NCBI RefSeq assembly: GCF_028769735.1
Contig: NC_088171.1
Coordinates: forward strand, 96,537,412-96,601,411
Reading direction: 5' to 3'
Length of the DNA: 64,000 nucleotides
Source of the DNA: Zonotrichia leucophrys gambelii
Taxonomy: Eukaryota > Chordata > Aves > Passeriformes > Passerellidae
A program made the position numbers and the translations under genes. Below, piece after piece: positions 35,701 to 48,600 of the stretch. The notes under the pieces are model-generated. The model was given only the letters and a program-made list of their open reading frames with translations, was not told the DNA's origin and made no database searches. Positions within the stretch are counted from its first letter, which is position 1, and every line of letters begins with the position of its first letter.

Positions 35701-36854
35701 AATGCACATAAACAAGAACATGCTTACTCTGAGTCAACAAAAAATAGACTAGTCAATAAAATGTTGCCTTCTTGGCAATATATCTTCTCAGTCTTACAGA
35801 GAAAGTTTCATATTCCCAAGTCAGCTTTAATTTTTTTAAAGATTTTCAGTTTTGTTTTCAAACAGAGCTCATTTTCAAACATTCAGCTAAATTATAATAT
35901 TTTTTAATTGTCTATATAGATGTGGTTTGGGTTTTGTACACATAAATCAGTACAATCATGTCCCTTTAAGTCTGAAATCCAAAAAATTTAAAACTATCCA
36001 AAAATTTAAAAAAGCAATATCACAACAGGAAAGTAAGTAAATACAGAAAATCAGCCAATATTCTTTTTTTAAAAAGTTGAATTTATCTTTATTCTTTTAT
36101 AATTGAAACTTTCATATTTTATGTTGCTATTAATTTGTAAGTTAGACGTTGAAGAAATTAGTATCATTGTAATATACACATCCCTATTTTCTTCATCACA
36201 AACATAAAATAAAAATACATCTCTCCAGAGTTTGTAGGTACTATCACTATTGCCTAAACATTTTCTCACGTTCATGATACATCCTGAACTCATTGAATGT
36301 ACTGGTTTGGGGATTTTTGAAAAGCTACAACAATAATTTTTGGATTAAAAGGTATTTTTTTAGGTGCATACCACAGACTAATTACCAGCCTGCCTTCTCA
36401 ATGCACTAGTTGGTGTGTTATGAAAGTATATGATCTCAGCGAGTTAATTCTCTTTTACTATCATAATATTTGATGTTAGAGACAGCAAAAAGAAGAAGCA
36501 GAGAAAGAATTCCTGATGATGGTGAGGAAATTTGGCTGCATATTAAATAAATAGTTCAAATATTTTAAATACCAAATTAAGGTTCTAAAATTATGTATGA
36601 GAATTTAATGAGATAATGAGAAGACTTGACTTGTTCAACAAAAAAATTAGTTCAGTGCCATTAATGTAAGTTTTGTTCCACTGTTTGCTTCTGAGGACAG
36701 TGAATCTTAATAGATTTGGAACAGTTCTCTTTCCCCTAAAATTGTGACTGATAAATATTTTTACTGTCTCTACTCCCAAGGGCTCATCATCCACTTTTTC
36801 TGTAGTAGTAGATGGATTATGTTGGTCTTATTGGAACATATTTGGCACATGAAT

Positions 36855-36892
36855 GTGTCAGCATTACATGACTGTGCCAACATTACATGACT
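36855..36892. repeat. 19-bp tandem duplication
   Basis: GTGTCAGCATTACATGACT is followed directly by GTGCCAACATTACATGACT, with two mismatches. Confidence 0.85.
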
Positions 36893-37095
36893 GGCTGGTA
36901 AATGCATGTTTCATTCTCCTCTTTTTTTGATCTTCTCATTTACTTTCAAAGTACAAGAACCAATAGCTTAAGGGGAAGCAGAGACACAAGAGAGAGTATG
37001 TGTCTGGAAATGCAGTATTAATGGACATTAAAAACCTATATAACTGCTGTTCCTGTAGTTCAGTAAAAGTTAGATAGACAGATTTGCTTCCATTG

Positions 37096-37120
37096 TCAGA
37101 TTTTCAAATAGAAAATCTGA
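37096..37120. repeat. Perfect 10-bp-stem hairpin
   Basis: TCAGATTTTC (37096-37105) pairs with GAAAATCTGA (37111-37120) around the loop AAATA. A T-run follows shortly after, which by chance resembles a bacterial terminator. It has no such meaning in this genome. Confidence 0.65.
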
Positions 37121-40100
37121 GTTTTTCTACTTCTATATAGTGATGTAAAATTCTGGTAAAAGTCCTCTTGCTCCAAATCATGTTTAAAATATTATTTTCT
37201 TCACTGTCCTCTTCAAAACCAAAATTCCTTCTTAACTAGTTCTTCTCTATAGCAGTGGTGTCCACTATCTAACCTCTCGTATTACACTGAATAAATAAAT
37301 CTATTGTTTTATGTTTCAGCCTATTATGTATTAAATCTAATAGGTATTTTTCAGAAGTTAATGAAACTGTTTCACATAGTTATTCACTGAAACTATAAAC
37401 ATTTAGGACCATATAAATAATGCAATAGTTAGTTAAAAAAAATCTCAAAATTTCTTTAACTCTGTGAAAGAATGGGCAGACTGGACAGAACTTTGTTAAA
37501 GTTTCCTATGTTCATAGAACTGCTTTTCTTTGTTAAAGAAATATAGCTCTTTGGAATCTATAAGCAAATGCAAGGCAAAAGATAAGACATTGGTCTAAGT
37601 CTTTGAATAAATTTGTTTAAAGGTGGGACAATGGTATCACTTTGAAAAAAAGATAATATATATTTTACCCTAGAGAAACTCTTAGTCTTTTCAAGCCATT
37701 CACGCTGGCAGACTCCTAGAGTGATGTCACGTAAATTTCAGTATTTCTAGCATTAGTAGCTATACCTGAATTAATTGCCTACTTTTCCTTTTAAAATTAA
37801 AAAAAAAGAAGTTAAGCATCTCTCTCAAATATCTACCTCATAATGACATAAATCATATATTTGAAGTCACTCCTGTGATTTTAAAAGGAGACTAAGTGAC
37901 TAGCTCGTATGCTAACATCTTGAGTCCAATGACATATAACCAGCTCCAAAATCTAGATGGTCGTCACTATGAATGTCACAAAAAAAATTAAAATGTACGG
38001 ATCTACATGTTTATAAAAGGCTGGAACTTATCAGATTCTAAGAATAATATATGTAGGTTTGTTCAAATCAGTGTGGCACTCTTTAGACTGTTAGTACCTC
38101 TCTTAAGTATTTGAAAATATTTGCAAGACTTTTTCTCCACAGTGGAATTTGTAAATTTCCTGCATCCACTCCTAGACTGAGAAAGCAGGGGTAAAAATCT
38201 TTCTTTTCACAGTAATACCATTCAGTCACTTCACCAACTTATTTATGAGACAAATGAACTTAAAGTGAAATTCAACCTTATAAAATTAAATCCATGTTAT
38301 TAACCCATGTGATTGAAGCACGTGTGTTGCACCAGGCAGTGCTAATAAGGATGTTTACTCATAATAATTCTGGCTTCTTTTTGTGCTCCATGGTGACAGC
38401 TGAGCTGGCTGTGGATAAAGTCGGCTGGACACTGCAATCTCCTTAGTACTAAATAAATTAGAGACCTACATGGAGTAAAACTTATTAAAGGAAAGCCAAT
38501 TCACCCTATGAGCTGAATGAGAGGCTGACGTGGCTGTACTGTTCTGGTACCTGCCCTTTCAGAGTAGCAGTGCACCTTTCTGCATTTCATTATACACATC
38601 CACAGAAGCCTAGGAAAAAACAGGCTGCTCCAGTTTCTGTTGAAGTCAAGGGAAATGATGTAATAAATCCCAGCAGGAAGACTTTTGGAATACTCTATGA
38701 GCATAAAATGCATATACCATATAACAAATGGCTTTGCAAACACGTTACCTACTACAAATATATCTTACTATGATTAGAAAGGAAAACATATAGAAAGGGG
38801 AGCAAAGATATATATGTGTAGCAGACAGTCACTAGAGAATATGTGTCATAGTAGTTCTGAAAGTTAGAACCAGCAGCTTCTGTCAAAAATACACATTTAT
38901 GTAATTATTTAAAAGGGCTGACTTCTGCATTATTGTAGACATTGCCAAGACAAGATAAGCTTATGAAAGGCATATTGAAGCCATTATGTAGAGTATTGTT
39001 GAATTTATGACAGGCCATAATTCTTGTTCAACTCTCCTTGCATATTAATACGGAATTCAGCAGACAGTTTTGAAGAAATTAAATGCTTTGACAGAATAAA
39101 TTTGGCCCTTGAGAAAAAGACAAAACATGGTTTTCAAAGCTTCCTGCTCTCTCTTGTAGTGAAAAAATTAAATTACAATGCAACAGTGTTTGTTTTCTCT
39201 GACAGAGAATACAGCTCATGTGATGCATTGCAAATATGTATCCTAGATAGCATTCTAGACATTTCCATTTTAACTGGTATCACAGGATTGTTGTTTTTTG
39301 GCTGTTTTTTTGGAAGCCAATGTTGTGTACAGGTTTTTTGTTTTTGGGGTTTTTTTGTATTTTCAAATAGAAAAACTTAAGCAATTATGTGTAAAGCCCT
39401 AAAATAAGTATCCAAGCATTTTGTAGACTAGTTAAGGAACTAAGATTTGCCTTATGGAATTATCATATGATGATTCAATCTGACCACAATCAACATTTTC
39501 TAGTGGATAAACAGTAATATCAGTCTCAGAATCCAACAGGTACTACTCAGTATTCAACCTGGATGCAAGTCAAATACCTTTTGCAAAGAATTTGTAAATT
39601 CATCCAGAATTCATCACCAAAAGGAAAGAATATTTTCCATTTTGATGATGTTCAGTAATATGAGCCAATGAACAATCACTCTGAGTTTAGAATTTGGATG
39701 AACTTGGAGCTCAGAAACACCATGTCATCCAGACCAAGACAGATGAAAAAATCCTGATTAATTTTATATTACAGAAATACACACTGAAACCTTTAAATTT
39801 ACACAGAATAAGTTGTATCTATATTTCCTCAGAAGCAGTAGTTTTCATCATCAAAGACTTATTTAACATAGGATTAAATTTCATGGGTACATAGTGTAAC
39901 TCCTAATTTTTTATGTAAACCCAACCCCTTTATAAACCCCTGTAGAAGAAGAAGCAGGGAAGCAGAGTGCTGACAGATTAGAAACCAAGTGAAATACTTG
40001 GGGAAAAAAAGTTTTTAAAGAACATGCAAGGATTAATTTCAAAACCCTGATTTGAAACAACTAGATAATTTTACCAGATATTAGAGAAAAGATCTACCAT

Positions 40101-40452
40101 CTATAAAGTCTTTTGAAGTGCTTTTCAGGACTTTGGTCATGTACTGTCCCAGTTCATATTACATCTTCTTGAATAATTTGAGGTAGATTTTCTTCAAATT
40201 AATATTTAAAACCCTATTTTATCTCAGAATCATTTAGAAAAAATGCTCAGGTTTGACATTTCAACACTACATACACCTTGACTTGAATAAGTCTAAGGAT
40301 CTATAATTTTGTGCATGACAATAAACACAAAATGTCTTTGGCCAGTAGCCTGATTCACAGAGGCTATATTTTTTAAGAGATATAAAAATATATTAACACA
40401 ATTCCACTGTACATTTTTTCTTTTGTTTTTTCCTTTTGACATATCAATAAGG

Positions 40453-40535
40453 CTCATTCTGTATAAATTACTCATATATTCTGTATAAATACTCATATTC
40501 TCATAATACTCATATATTCTGTATAAATTACTCAT
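40453..40535. repeat. Short minisatellite (ACTCATATATTCTGTATAAATT)-like
   Basis: TATTCTGTATAAAT and ACTCATA motifs alternate about three times with spacing of roughly 20-22 bp and small indels. This is a local tandem duplication with no coding meaning. Confidence 0.75.
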
Positions 40536-41439
40536 AAGAGATCAAAAGCTCTTCAATTAATGCAAGTTTGTGTGACTTTAAAGAAACACTACAGGAGCTC
40601 AGACTGAAGATAAGTGGGAAGAGGTAACCATAAGAACCAGGACCCAAGCACCATAATGCTTCTTTGGGTATTTTTTTGTTTTCAATTGTGTGTGTCTCTC
40701 TGTATGTATGTGAGTGTGACAAATTTTTCATGTCTATCACAATGTTGACCTGATTCCTTTAGCCTTTCTGATTTACAGAAGCCCTGGATCTCTACATATC
40801 TTACAATACTTCTACTCTAAGAAGCAAAATTAAGTCACTGAAGCATGAGGAAGATCTAACAATATTTTGCAATGTTCAACTTGTATGTGTGCTGCTTTCC
40901 TCTTCACAGAGGGGCCTGGAAAATGCTTGTGACCACGGTTCCTCTGCTTTAGAAAAAAATATTCCATGGAATAACAAACAAGTCTTTGCTTTTTGGAGTT
41001 TTTAATTTTTTGTCTATAGTTTAGGAAACAAATCCCAGAAACGAAGACTGGCAAGCTTTCCTTGGGCTACAGGCTGCAGTGAGTTGGTCTTCATCTCTTG
41101 AATGAAGGATCTATTCCCCTACGTTGCTTTGAATGGAGTTTAAACCAAGCAAATTTCAAAGTCCCAATCTCGGCCTTATAATTTACTTTGGTAAAACAGA
41201 GGTACTATGTAACTAAAACATTTCTACAAAATAAAGAAATTAAAAAGACAACTTCTTTAGTATGTAGAAGTGGAGTTCCTCTTTAGGCAAGTCATCTCTC
41301 TCCTTCAAGTCTCACCCACAATGGAGGGTTGTCTGAATTATCTTACACTATTTCAAAATGCCCCTTCTTGTCTCTCACCTGTCTTCCTTATCAGTATTTT
41401 TCATGTTTTTTTCGTGCAGAAAACTTTCAGGCAATTTTA
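40536..41439. other. Unassigned non-coding DNA
   Basis: Nothing recognisable. Confidence 0.5.
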
Positions 41440-41690
41440 GAGGGTGACAAGGTCACCCCTGAGCTGCCTCTTCTCCAGGCTAAACGCCCCCAGTTCCCTC
41501 AGCCACTCCTCCCAGTGCTTGTGCTCCAGACCCTTCACCAGCCGTGTTGCCCTCCTGTGGATGTGTTCAAGCATCTCAATATCCTGCCTAGGTCAGGGGG
41601 CCCAGAACTGGACACAGATGTGGCCTAGCCAGTGCAAAATCATCCTCGAAACCATCCTCCTTGTCCAGTGTGCTGATTCCTCCCCTGTTT
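41440..41690 (-). mobile_element. CR1 LINE fragment (C-terminal ORF2 region)
   Basis: The plus strand is the reverse complement of the CR1 ORF2 tail. CTTCTCCAGGCTAAACGCCC, CAGTTCCCTCAGCCACTCCT, TTGTGCTCCAGACCCTTCAC and GCCCAGAACTGGACACAGAT are near-consensus blocks in the expected order. It is better preserved than the fragment at 5264-5378. Both ends are truncated. Short plus-strand frames over it are antisense artefacts. Confidence 0.88.
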
Positions 41691-41892
41691 GTCAAGTAAG
41701 CCCTACAAAAGAGAATCTTATCATCATTTAAGTTCAGCTATTTCCTTTGCTGATATAGGTCTTTGTGAAGTTTAAGTCCCTTACTTTCATCAGAGGAATT
41801 TTCATCAAGTATAGCCTGGCAGGAGGTAGATTCTGATAACACAATAAGGAAGCAAGATTAGACTTGAAATAAAATTGAAGGTATCATTTATC

Positions 41893-41898
41893 TAAGAG
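41893..41898. repeat. Target-site duplication, left copy (TAAGAG)
   Basis: TAAGAG adjoins the LTR start. The right copy reads TAAGTG (42282-42287), five of six bases identical. Confidence 0.7.
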
Positions 41899-42281
41899 TG
41901 TTACCAGGCTTGCAAGGGTTGCAGGTTGAGAGAGAGACGAGAACGTTGACCTCGTGTTCAGAAGGCTTGATTTATTATTTTATGATATATATTACATTAT
42001 TACAATGCTAAAAAGATGAGAAAGAAAGTTCTCAGAAGCTAGCTAAGCTAAGAATAGAAAAAGAATCAATAACAAAGTTCTGTGTCTCAGCAGAAAGTGA
42101 TAGCAGCTCTGCCGTGAGTGGTCAGTAAATCTAAACATCCACAGGAGACCAATCACAGATCCACCTGTTGCATTCCACAGCAGCAGATAACCATTGTTTA
42201 CATTTTGTTGCTGAGGCCACAGCTTCTAAGAAAGGGGAAAAATCTTAAAGAAAAGATTTTTCACAAAAGATGTCTGTGACA
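41899..42281 (-). mobile_element. ERVK-like solo LTR
   Basis: The 383-bp element runs from TGTTACCAGG to TGTCTGTGACA on the plus strand, with TG...CA ends. Read on the minus strand it starts TGTCACAGACATC, resembling by memory a very abundant songbird ERVK-type LTR, and it has AATAAA (plus-strand TTTATT at 41971-41976) followed by a short U5. The flanking 6-bp sequences TAAGAG and TAAGTG fit the 6-bp duplication typical of ERVK integration, with one later mutation. No internal retroviral sequence remains. Confidence 0.87.
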
Positions 42282-42287
42282 TAAGTG
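42282..42287. repeat. Target-site duplication, right copy (TAAGTG)
   Basis: Pairs with 41893-41898 with one mismatch. Confidence 0.7.
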
Positions 42288-45200
42288 ATAACAGATTTTT
42301 TTGTCTCTTATGTTATAAAGGACTCATATGGCACTCTATCACTGAACTCTGCCTGGATGAAGTGTCACAGGTACAAAACAATTGTGGGTGTCTTCTAATC
42401 AAACAGGAGTGATTACAGGCAGTAAATTGAGACAACTTACACAATCCTCAGGTATTTTCATATCTTTCCCCTGCCCCTCCCAAAAAAAAATCAAAATCTG
42501 CTGGAGTTGTTTTCAACAGTCTGGAACTTCTGTCCCAAAATTACTTTGTTCCCATAAAGTAAGCCTGAGAGCAGCACTGCAAGGTGACTGCATATTTAAA
42601 ATCAGAATTTTGTTTGATTATTTTCATTTGATTTCTCTCTGAGAATGGATGCTGAAGTGAGAATCCTTGCCCTTTTAGGATGGGCATGAAAGTTACATTC
42701 TTTATGAATATTTGACCATATATTGCTTTGAGAAACATTCAGGACATGTGATGAAAGATGTCATAGGAGAAAAACTCCTACTACACCAGAAAAGAGGTAA
42801 GGACCCTAAAACTGCATTATAGTAGACTGACACAGACTCAGGGTCCTGAAATTCCCTTCCCTAGGCTTATCCATTATTTCTGTCAGCTTGAAGCAATGGG
42901 AAAGAAACATTTCAAACTAACAAAGTGACTTGTGTCATTAAATTTGAAATCTTTGTATTAGGTCAGGACATATCTGGCAAAGCTAAAAACAGACAAAAAA
43001 GTGTCCAGCAGTAGTGCAGTCAAGATAGTAACCATAAATTAGCATTTTCAATTAGGTCAAGTAGGGGAAAGCCTGCTCACAAGATTTTAGTGAACTAATC
43101 TGAATATAATTCAGCACTATTTCCTGTAGGACAGTGAATGAGCTAAACCACAACTGATTTTTCACTGGACTACATTTCTGGCCATACCTACATACTTATT
43201 TCCTCAGCTTGAAATTTAGCACAGCTGTTCAAGCACAAAATTTAAGTCTTCAGACTTCAGAAAAGTAAAATGTACTCACAAAATAGGGAAAGTTTCTGGG
43301 TCTAGTAAAACAGTAAGAACATTTCTCTGTGCACAAGAGATCAAGAGAAAGCAAAAGCTCTGTCTAGTTCCTGCCCTATACACATTTCTGGCACTAGTAG
43401 TGTCTCTGTACAGCTGAACTCTTCTTTAGACACTTGTAATGGCCAAAGAAAATAACAGAAGATGAGGGGGAACCGGAACACTGTGAACAGTCAAATGTTA
43501 ATAAAATGAAATCTGTACAAGGAACAAGAAGAAAAGGAATAATGGAAAGCAAAATGAACACTTTAAAAAAGAACACTGAAACATATATTAAAAACTGGGA
43601 GGGAAAACTTAGGTCACCAGTAAAAGTTTCACTGACGCAAGAAAGATGAAAAAATACCATTTTTTCCTAACAGAGTCAAAGCAAATATTCTTCAGAAAGT
43701 TTTGTGTTGTATTTTTCAAAGTGAACATTGTGTAAAATAGAAATATTTTATTTAAAAACTAAAACCCCGATGGATGTTTGAGTGCATAATACTGCCCTTA
43801 CAGTTTTTTGAAGGTTGCTGCTTCTGCTATTCCAGACCTTTGATTATCCTTTGCCCTTCTTTTCTCTAGATAAAACTTCCAGTTTCCACCGATGCAGTCC
43901 TTCAGTGACAAAAATGGAGACAATTTATTTTAAAATTAGTCTTGTAAGGATTTGTTTTGTAATAAAGAATGAGCAAAGTAATTTTTTTTTCTCTCTCTCA
44001 TTTACTCTTTATTCATGCTCTTTATTATTTTTTTTCTTCTGGTGTTAATTTTTATTCACATCTCTCCACTTCTTCAGGACTGCAGTATGGTCACTTTTTC
44101 TGAGCTCCTGATCATAATTTCTATCAATTTTAAGCATAATTCATACCCATAGAGTACACATGACAGATTGCTTGGAAAGGACATGTTTACTACCTGTGTA
44201 TTTTTTGATACTACCAAAAAATAATGTCTGCAATTCTAGCATAAAGACTCAGTCATGTAAGTCCTTATCTAGGCTCTTTTCAACTAAGATTTGATTATTA
44301 AAGTGCTGATAGTTGAATTTACTCATATGGGTAATTTCACCAGATTCAGTAAAATTCTTCATTAATACAAATTGATCACAGGCAATATTCAGAAACACTT
44401 TTTTTATACTGTATAGATTAATAATGTATTTAAAGAAACAAAATCTCAATTCTTAAATTGTACCAATGGACATTCTAAATTTAAATGCATGAATAGTTAT
44501 ATTTTACTGGCTGTACTCCAGCATGAAGGGTTTCTTTTCAAAGAAATAGCATCTTGAAGTTTCTTTCTATGGAGCCCTGACTTCTGACCCAACAGTTATC
44601 ACATGTTTTATACTGAATATGTTTTATATAAGTTTATGGACATATTTTATATGTTTTATATGTTTTATGGTTTTTTTTCATTGTACCTTGGTGAATTTAT
44701 AAAAAATTTTATTGCATATGGACATTTTTGTGCATGACTTCTCATTCTTCAACAGCTCTCTTAAACCAGTCTTAAACCAGACATTTGTTGATTTCAAAAG
44801 TGACAATATGATTTGAAGTTTTCCTGTGAGTTCATTTCCTAGTTAATCTGAGTATACTGAGCTAATGGTGATCAAAATACAAAATACCACCATCGGGTTA
44901 TGCAGCATTGGAGAACATTAGTTTTTCTGAGATCATATTCGCCTCTCCTCTCCCCTTCTTTCCACTTCCATTTTCTGTTTTCCCTTTCTGCATGTCTTTC
45001 CCCTTTCCCCTTTTACCTTTTTCTCTTGTAGTTGCCCAAGTCCTTCCACCATTCAACTAATTTTAAACTATTGTCCTTGCTTTGTGAAACTATTAATGGC
45101 CCACAAATATATGTGTTCTCATCATGCTTTAAATTTCTCAGCCCTTTTTTTCTTATGCAACATGGTGGAGTTTATCATAATTCCCAATTTAGACCAGTGA

Positions 45201-45379
45201 TATTATAAATTTTAAATTAGTTGCTTAGCTCTAATGAGCCCAAAAATTCAGTAGCTCACATTTATTTCCTGGATGGAAGAATTTAGACATTTCTAGTGAA
45301 CGTAACTTAAAACTCATTTAAAAATCCAAATGCAAACGGGATCTGTTTTTCTTGTAGTACACACAATTACTCAACTGTA
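42288..45379. other. Unassigned AT-rich non-coding DNA
   Basis: No gene supported. Includes AT-rich TTTTATAT repeats near 44603-44675 and a pyrimidine-rich tract at about 44940-45037. Confidence 0.55.
44940..45037. repeat. CT-rich low-complexity tract
   Basis: Almost entirely C and T and ending TTTTTCTCTTGTAG, which looks like a 3' splice acceptor. No open frame of note or exon follows, so the resemblance is probably fortuitous. Confidence 0.7.
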
Positions 45380-45690
45380 AAATGTTTGTGAAACTACATA
45401 AATTGCTTTCTGTATAAAATGCTCCCACCAGCTTTACAATAGATTTTGAGTCGATTTCAGTCAAGTCTATCAATCACATTAACAAACAGTTTGGGAGTTT
45501 AATTCTTTGCTTGAAACTCCAATAAAACCCTACTAAGTTATTAGGAATCTCCTTTAGCACCTGGATTTGCCTCCTACAGTAAGTCCCTTAGAGAGCTGCT
45601 ATCAGGTTATATTAATGACTCATGTCCTGCAATTAAGCCTGAATCAACAGGAGAACATGATGACATAATTCTAGGCTGCATCCTTCTAAA
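45380..45690. promoter_or_regulatory. Candidate conserved non-coding element
   Basis: A non-repetitive stretch of moderate GC with clustered short motifs: TCAATCACATTAAC (TALE-like), TTTAATTCTTTGC, ATTAATGACTCATG (AP-1-like) and CAATTAAGCC. It stands out by texture from the AT-rich background. Function and conservation are inference. Confidence 0.22.
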
Positions 45691-48600
45691 GTAAAAAGAT
45701 ACAGTGCTAGATCTGTTGGGGTGTTGTCCACCTCCTTATATATTTTCATGTCTTCATTAACAAAAATGGCCTCACTTTCCATTGGAATTGAAGCACATTT
45801 CCCACTGTAAGTATCAATTTTTTCATCTCCACATAATTCAAATCATTTTACTGTATTTCAGATTCAGTGTCTGCCAGAGAAATCTTTAAAAAAATGTATG
45901 AAAATAAAACCCTTAAATTTCTGGACTATTTCCAGAAATATGAAGCGAAAATGCAGACTGTTTTTCCATTGCAGCACTCTGGAAGCCTTATCTGGGACCA
46001 ATTTTGGTGCCTTTGCTTGTTCAAGGAACTAGAATTCAAGAACTCACATCAGTGTCACGTCACTTTTTTGTTCAAAACCAGTAAAAATACGGAATATGGA
46101 CAACTACAGAGATAGTAAGGTCATGCTTTGATAATTTACCTTCACAGTTTCTGTGAACGGGTGGTTTGTAGATGTATTCACACAGAGCAATACACCCCCA
46201 TGGAGAATTTGCTATCTTCCCACATCTCCAGCATGTTTCTCCTGGCTGCACTGGCCCTCCTCTGAGACAGCTGAGTGTAATGGTGAACTTTCACTTTTGT
46301 ACACTTGCCTACAAGTGAAGGGAATTAGTGCAAAATAGCTTTTGTGCTCTGAATCCCCAGGGTTTATTTCCTCTTGTAGTTGTGTCCCAAACTGAGTTAT
46401 AGGTTTCTTACTATGATTGCCTGTTTTTTAAGATTTTCTAACTTTAAATTACATGACCTCCTGAACTTGATGATGTTTCTTTTCCATGCAAGAAAAGAAA
46501 AATTGCCTAGATTTTTCAAGATGAGATTAGGAGATGGGTGTGATACTGTTAGAATGTAGCCATGATTTATTTTCAGACTTTGGCAAAAATTAGACTCTAT
46601 AGTCTACAATGCATTTATTTTTTATGATATACCAGAAGATACACTTGCTAAAGACTTTTAAAAAAGCACCTAAAAATAATCCTCCAGGAAATAGCTATTC
46701 AAAGTCCTGTATTTTACGTTTTCTAAGCAATGCTTTAAAGAAATTCAAGTAGAGAGAAACATGTAGTCCTGCTTTTTTAGCTAAGTACACTTCCAAAACC
46801 TAGTATCTGAGTCATCATTCTCTACTGCTTAGAGATTTGCATAGCATCTAGCAAATTTTCTGCGGAACTGAGAGATGCTTCTTTTTTTATTTATTAGCAT
46901 TATGAATTTTCTATGAAAGGGGAAGCTGAGAAAAGCCATGTTTTAACAGCCCCATTGAAGATACTCCTCCAAAAATTTTGGTTGAACACACAGTTTCATG
47001 TAGATCTCAGAGGAGTATACTATGACAGGGAACACACACTGTCCCTCCACAGCAGTCTGGTTTAGGTCAAAATGCAATTTCACCATTATACATCCAGGGC
47101 ACAATTCTTTTAGGCTGTCATGCATTGTCCTGTCCTAAAAGACATCCTAGGTTTTCCATAGCCAACAGACAGAGAGTTACATCATTCCTGGACACTTGCC
47201 TTAGGTAGACAATGTTCCTTTCTTTACAAGAACATGTTTCTATTTATTCTGTAGGAGCTATAGGTTATTAAATATTTAGGCAGCTAACCTTTGGATTATT
47301 AAACTGTGGAGAGAGAGAGGGAGGAGGGCAGGATGTGTGTGAATTGCATTCATTCCTTTATTATTTATGGATCCCCTTTCTGGATAAAGAAAAATTGAAG
47401 CAAAATGTCATGAGTTACTCTATTGTATAGTAAATTTCCTTCTGTGAAGATATTTTCAATTTTTGAATTAAAGAATTAAAAAAATATATTTTAAAGGTAG
47501 CAAGGAAAAAGAAACCACCCTGTTTTCAATGCTGAAGTTTTAAAAATTAATATTCTGGAGACCAAGTCTGTTTTGGTGTTATATAGACATTCCTCATTAT
47601 CTTGCACACAAATGGAATTGCCTCTCTTACTTGCAAAATTGCGTACTAAAAATAATTCAAGAAATTATTTCCTATGAACAAGCTGAAAGTTGAAAAAAGG
47701 CAGAAACAGAAACTTACAAGTGACTTAATCTCAATTAATTTTGAGAGAGAAAGGCAGAGAGACACGCCTTCCATTGCTGTATTTCTCCCAGGGTTTTGAA
47801 AATCCATTCTCCTTGAGGAGATCAGAAGTACTGAAAGGAGAATCATGTGCTATGGGGTTCCCCAAATCCATATTCAAGATCGCAATGTTTGTTCTAAATG
47901 CTGGAAAGGACAGAGAAATGAAAATTAAGTGTTCAAGCAGTGTTCTCAGATTTTTGTTGTTGTGTGGCATTTGTCATCTCAACATTCAGTCTTGTACTAA
48001 AAAAGGGGGAAACATAGTCCCCAGCATAGACTTTGGGGTCAAAGTCAGACAGAAAATATTTGCTCAAAGTAGTTGTTTTAATGAAAGTAAAAAAGAGACC
48101 TACAGCATGTTTTTAGGAAAGGCACTGTCCTAAGTCCTTGAATAGAACTCCTAGAAGAATGTGTTAAGACAAACAACAAATTTTTTGTCTCAATGATTAA
48201 GACATCCAAGGCAGAAAACCCCAAAAATTGGTGACAGCTGAAACAGAGTTTTTTTGAGTTTTTTTAAAGTTTTTTTAGAGTTTTTTGTTTGCACATTCAT
48301 GTGCAGTGTTTGCAATCTATATTGGATTCATAATGGAAAATGTAGTGGTCCTGCTGAGGAGAGAGAGGACTGCAACAAGCAGTGCTTCTCTGGGGCTGTG
48401 CTTTTTGTTATCACTCTTCAAGTACGTTTGATTTAGGGTTCATACTCAGCTCAAGTAAATCTCTACAGAACACATACCAGAAATATAGGCTAAGCCTGGG
48501 AAAGATTATGACCCCATATAAATTGCTTTCTGAATGAGAATGTTTTATATTCAAGCCTTGCTCCAGGATGAAAATCCTTCCTAGCAGTTGGAAATTTAAA

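Larger units (their letters stand above)
32794..40452. other. Long unassigned AT-rich non-coding span
   Basis: About 7.7 kb without a supported gene or recognised transposon. Small structures include a tandem duplication at 36855-36892, a perfect hairpin at 37096-37120 and T-rich simple tracts at 39288-39360. Open frames up to 121 codons (35387-35752, starting from TTG) are hydrophobic and T-rich and match nothing I know. Confidence 0.55.

Noticed and set aside
35387..35752. 121-codon hydrophobic plus-strand frame
   Set aside because: It starts from TTG and has T-rich composition with no recognisable domain. Hydrophobic frames are expected from T-rich DNA.
37096..37127. Hairpin plus T-run resembling an intrinsic terminator
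   Set aside because: Intrinsic terminators of this kind are bacterial, and nothing here suggests bacterial DNA.
40453..40535. Spaced repeats considered as a CRISPR-like array
   Set aside because: The window is a vertebrate genome and the units are short, imperfect and contiguous, as in a minisatellite.
44940..45060. Polypyrimidine tract ending in TAG, like a splice acceptor
   Set aside because: No exon-like open frame or known protein sequence follows. CT-rich simple sequence commonly mimics acceptors.
47741..48133. 130-codon plus-strand frame
   Set aside because: It starts from TTG, overlaps an equally open minus-strand frame, and has no family resemblance.
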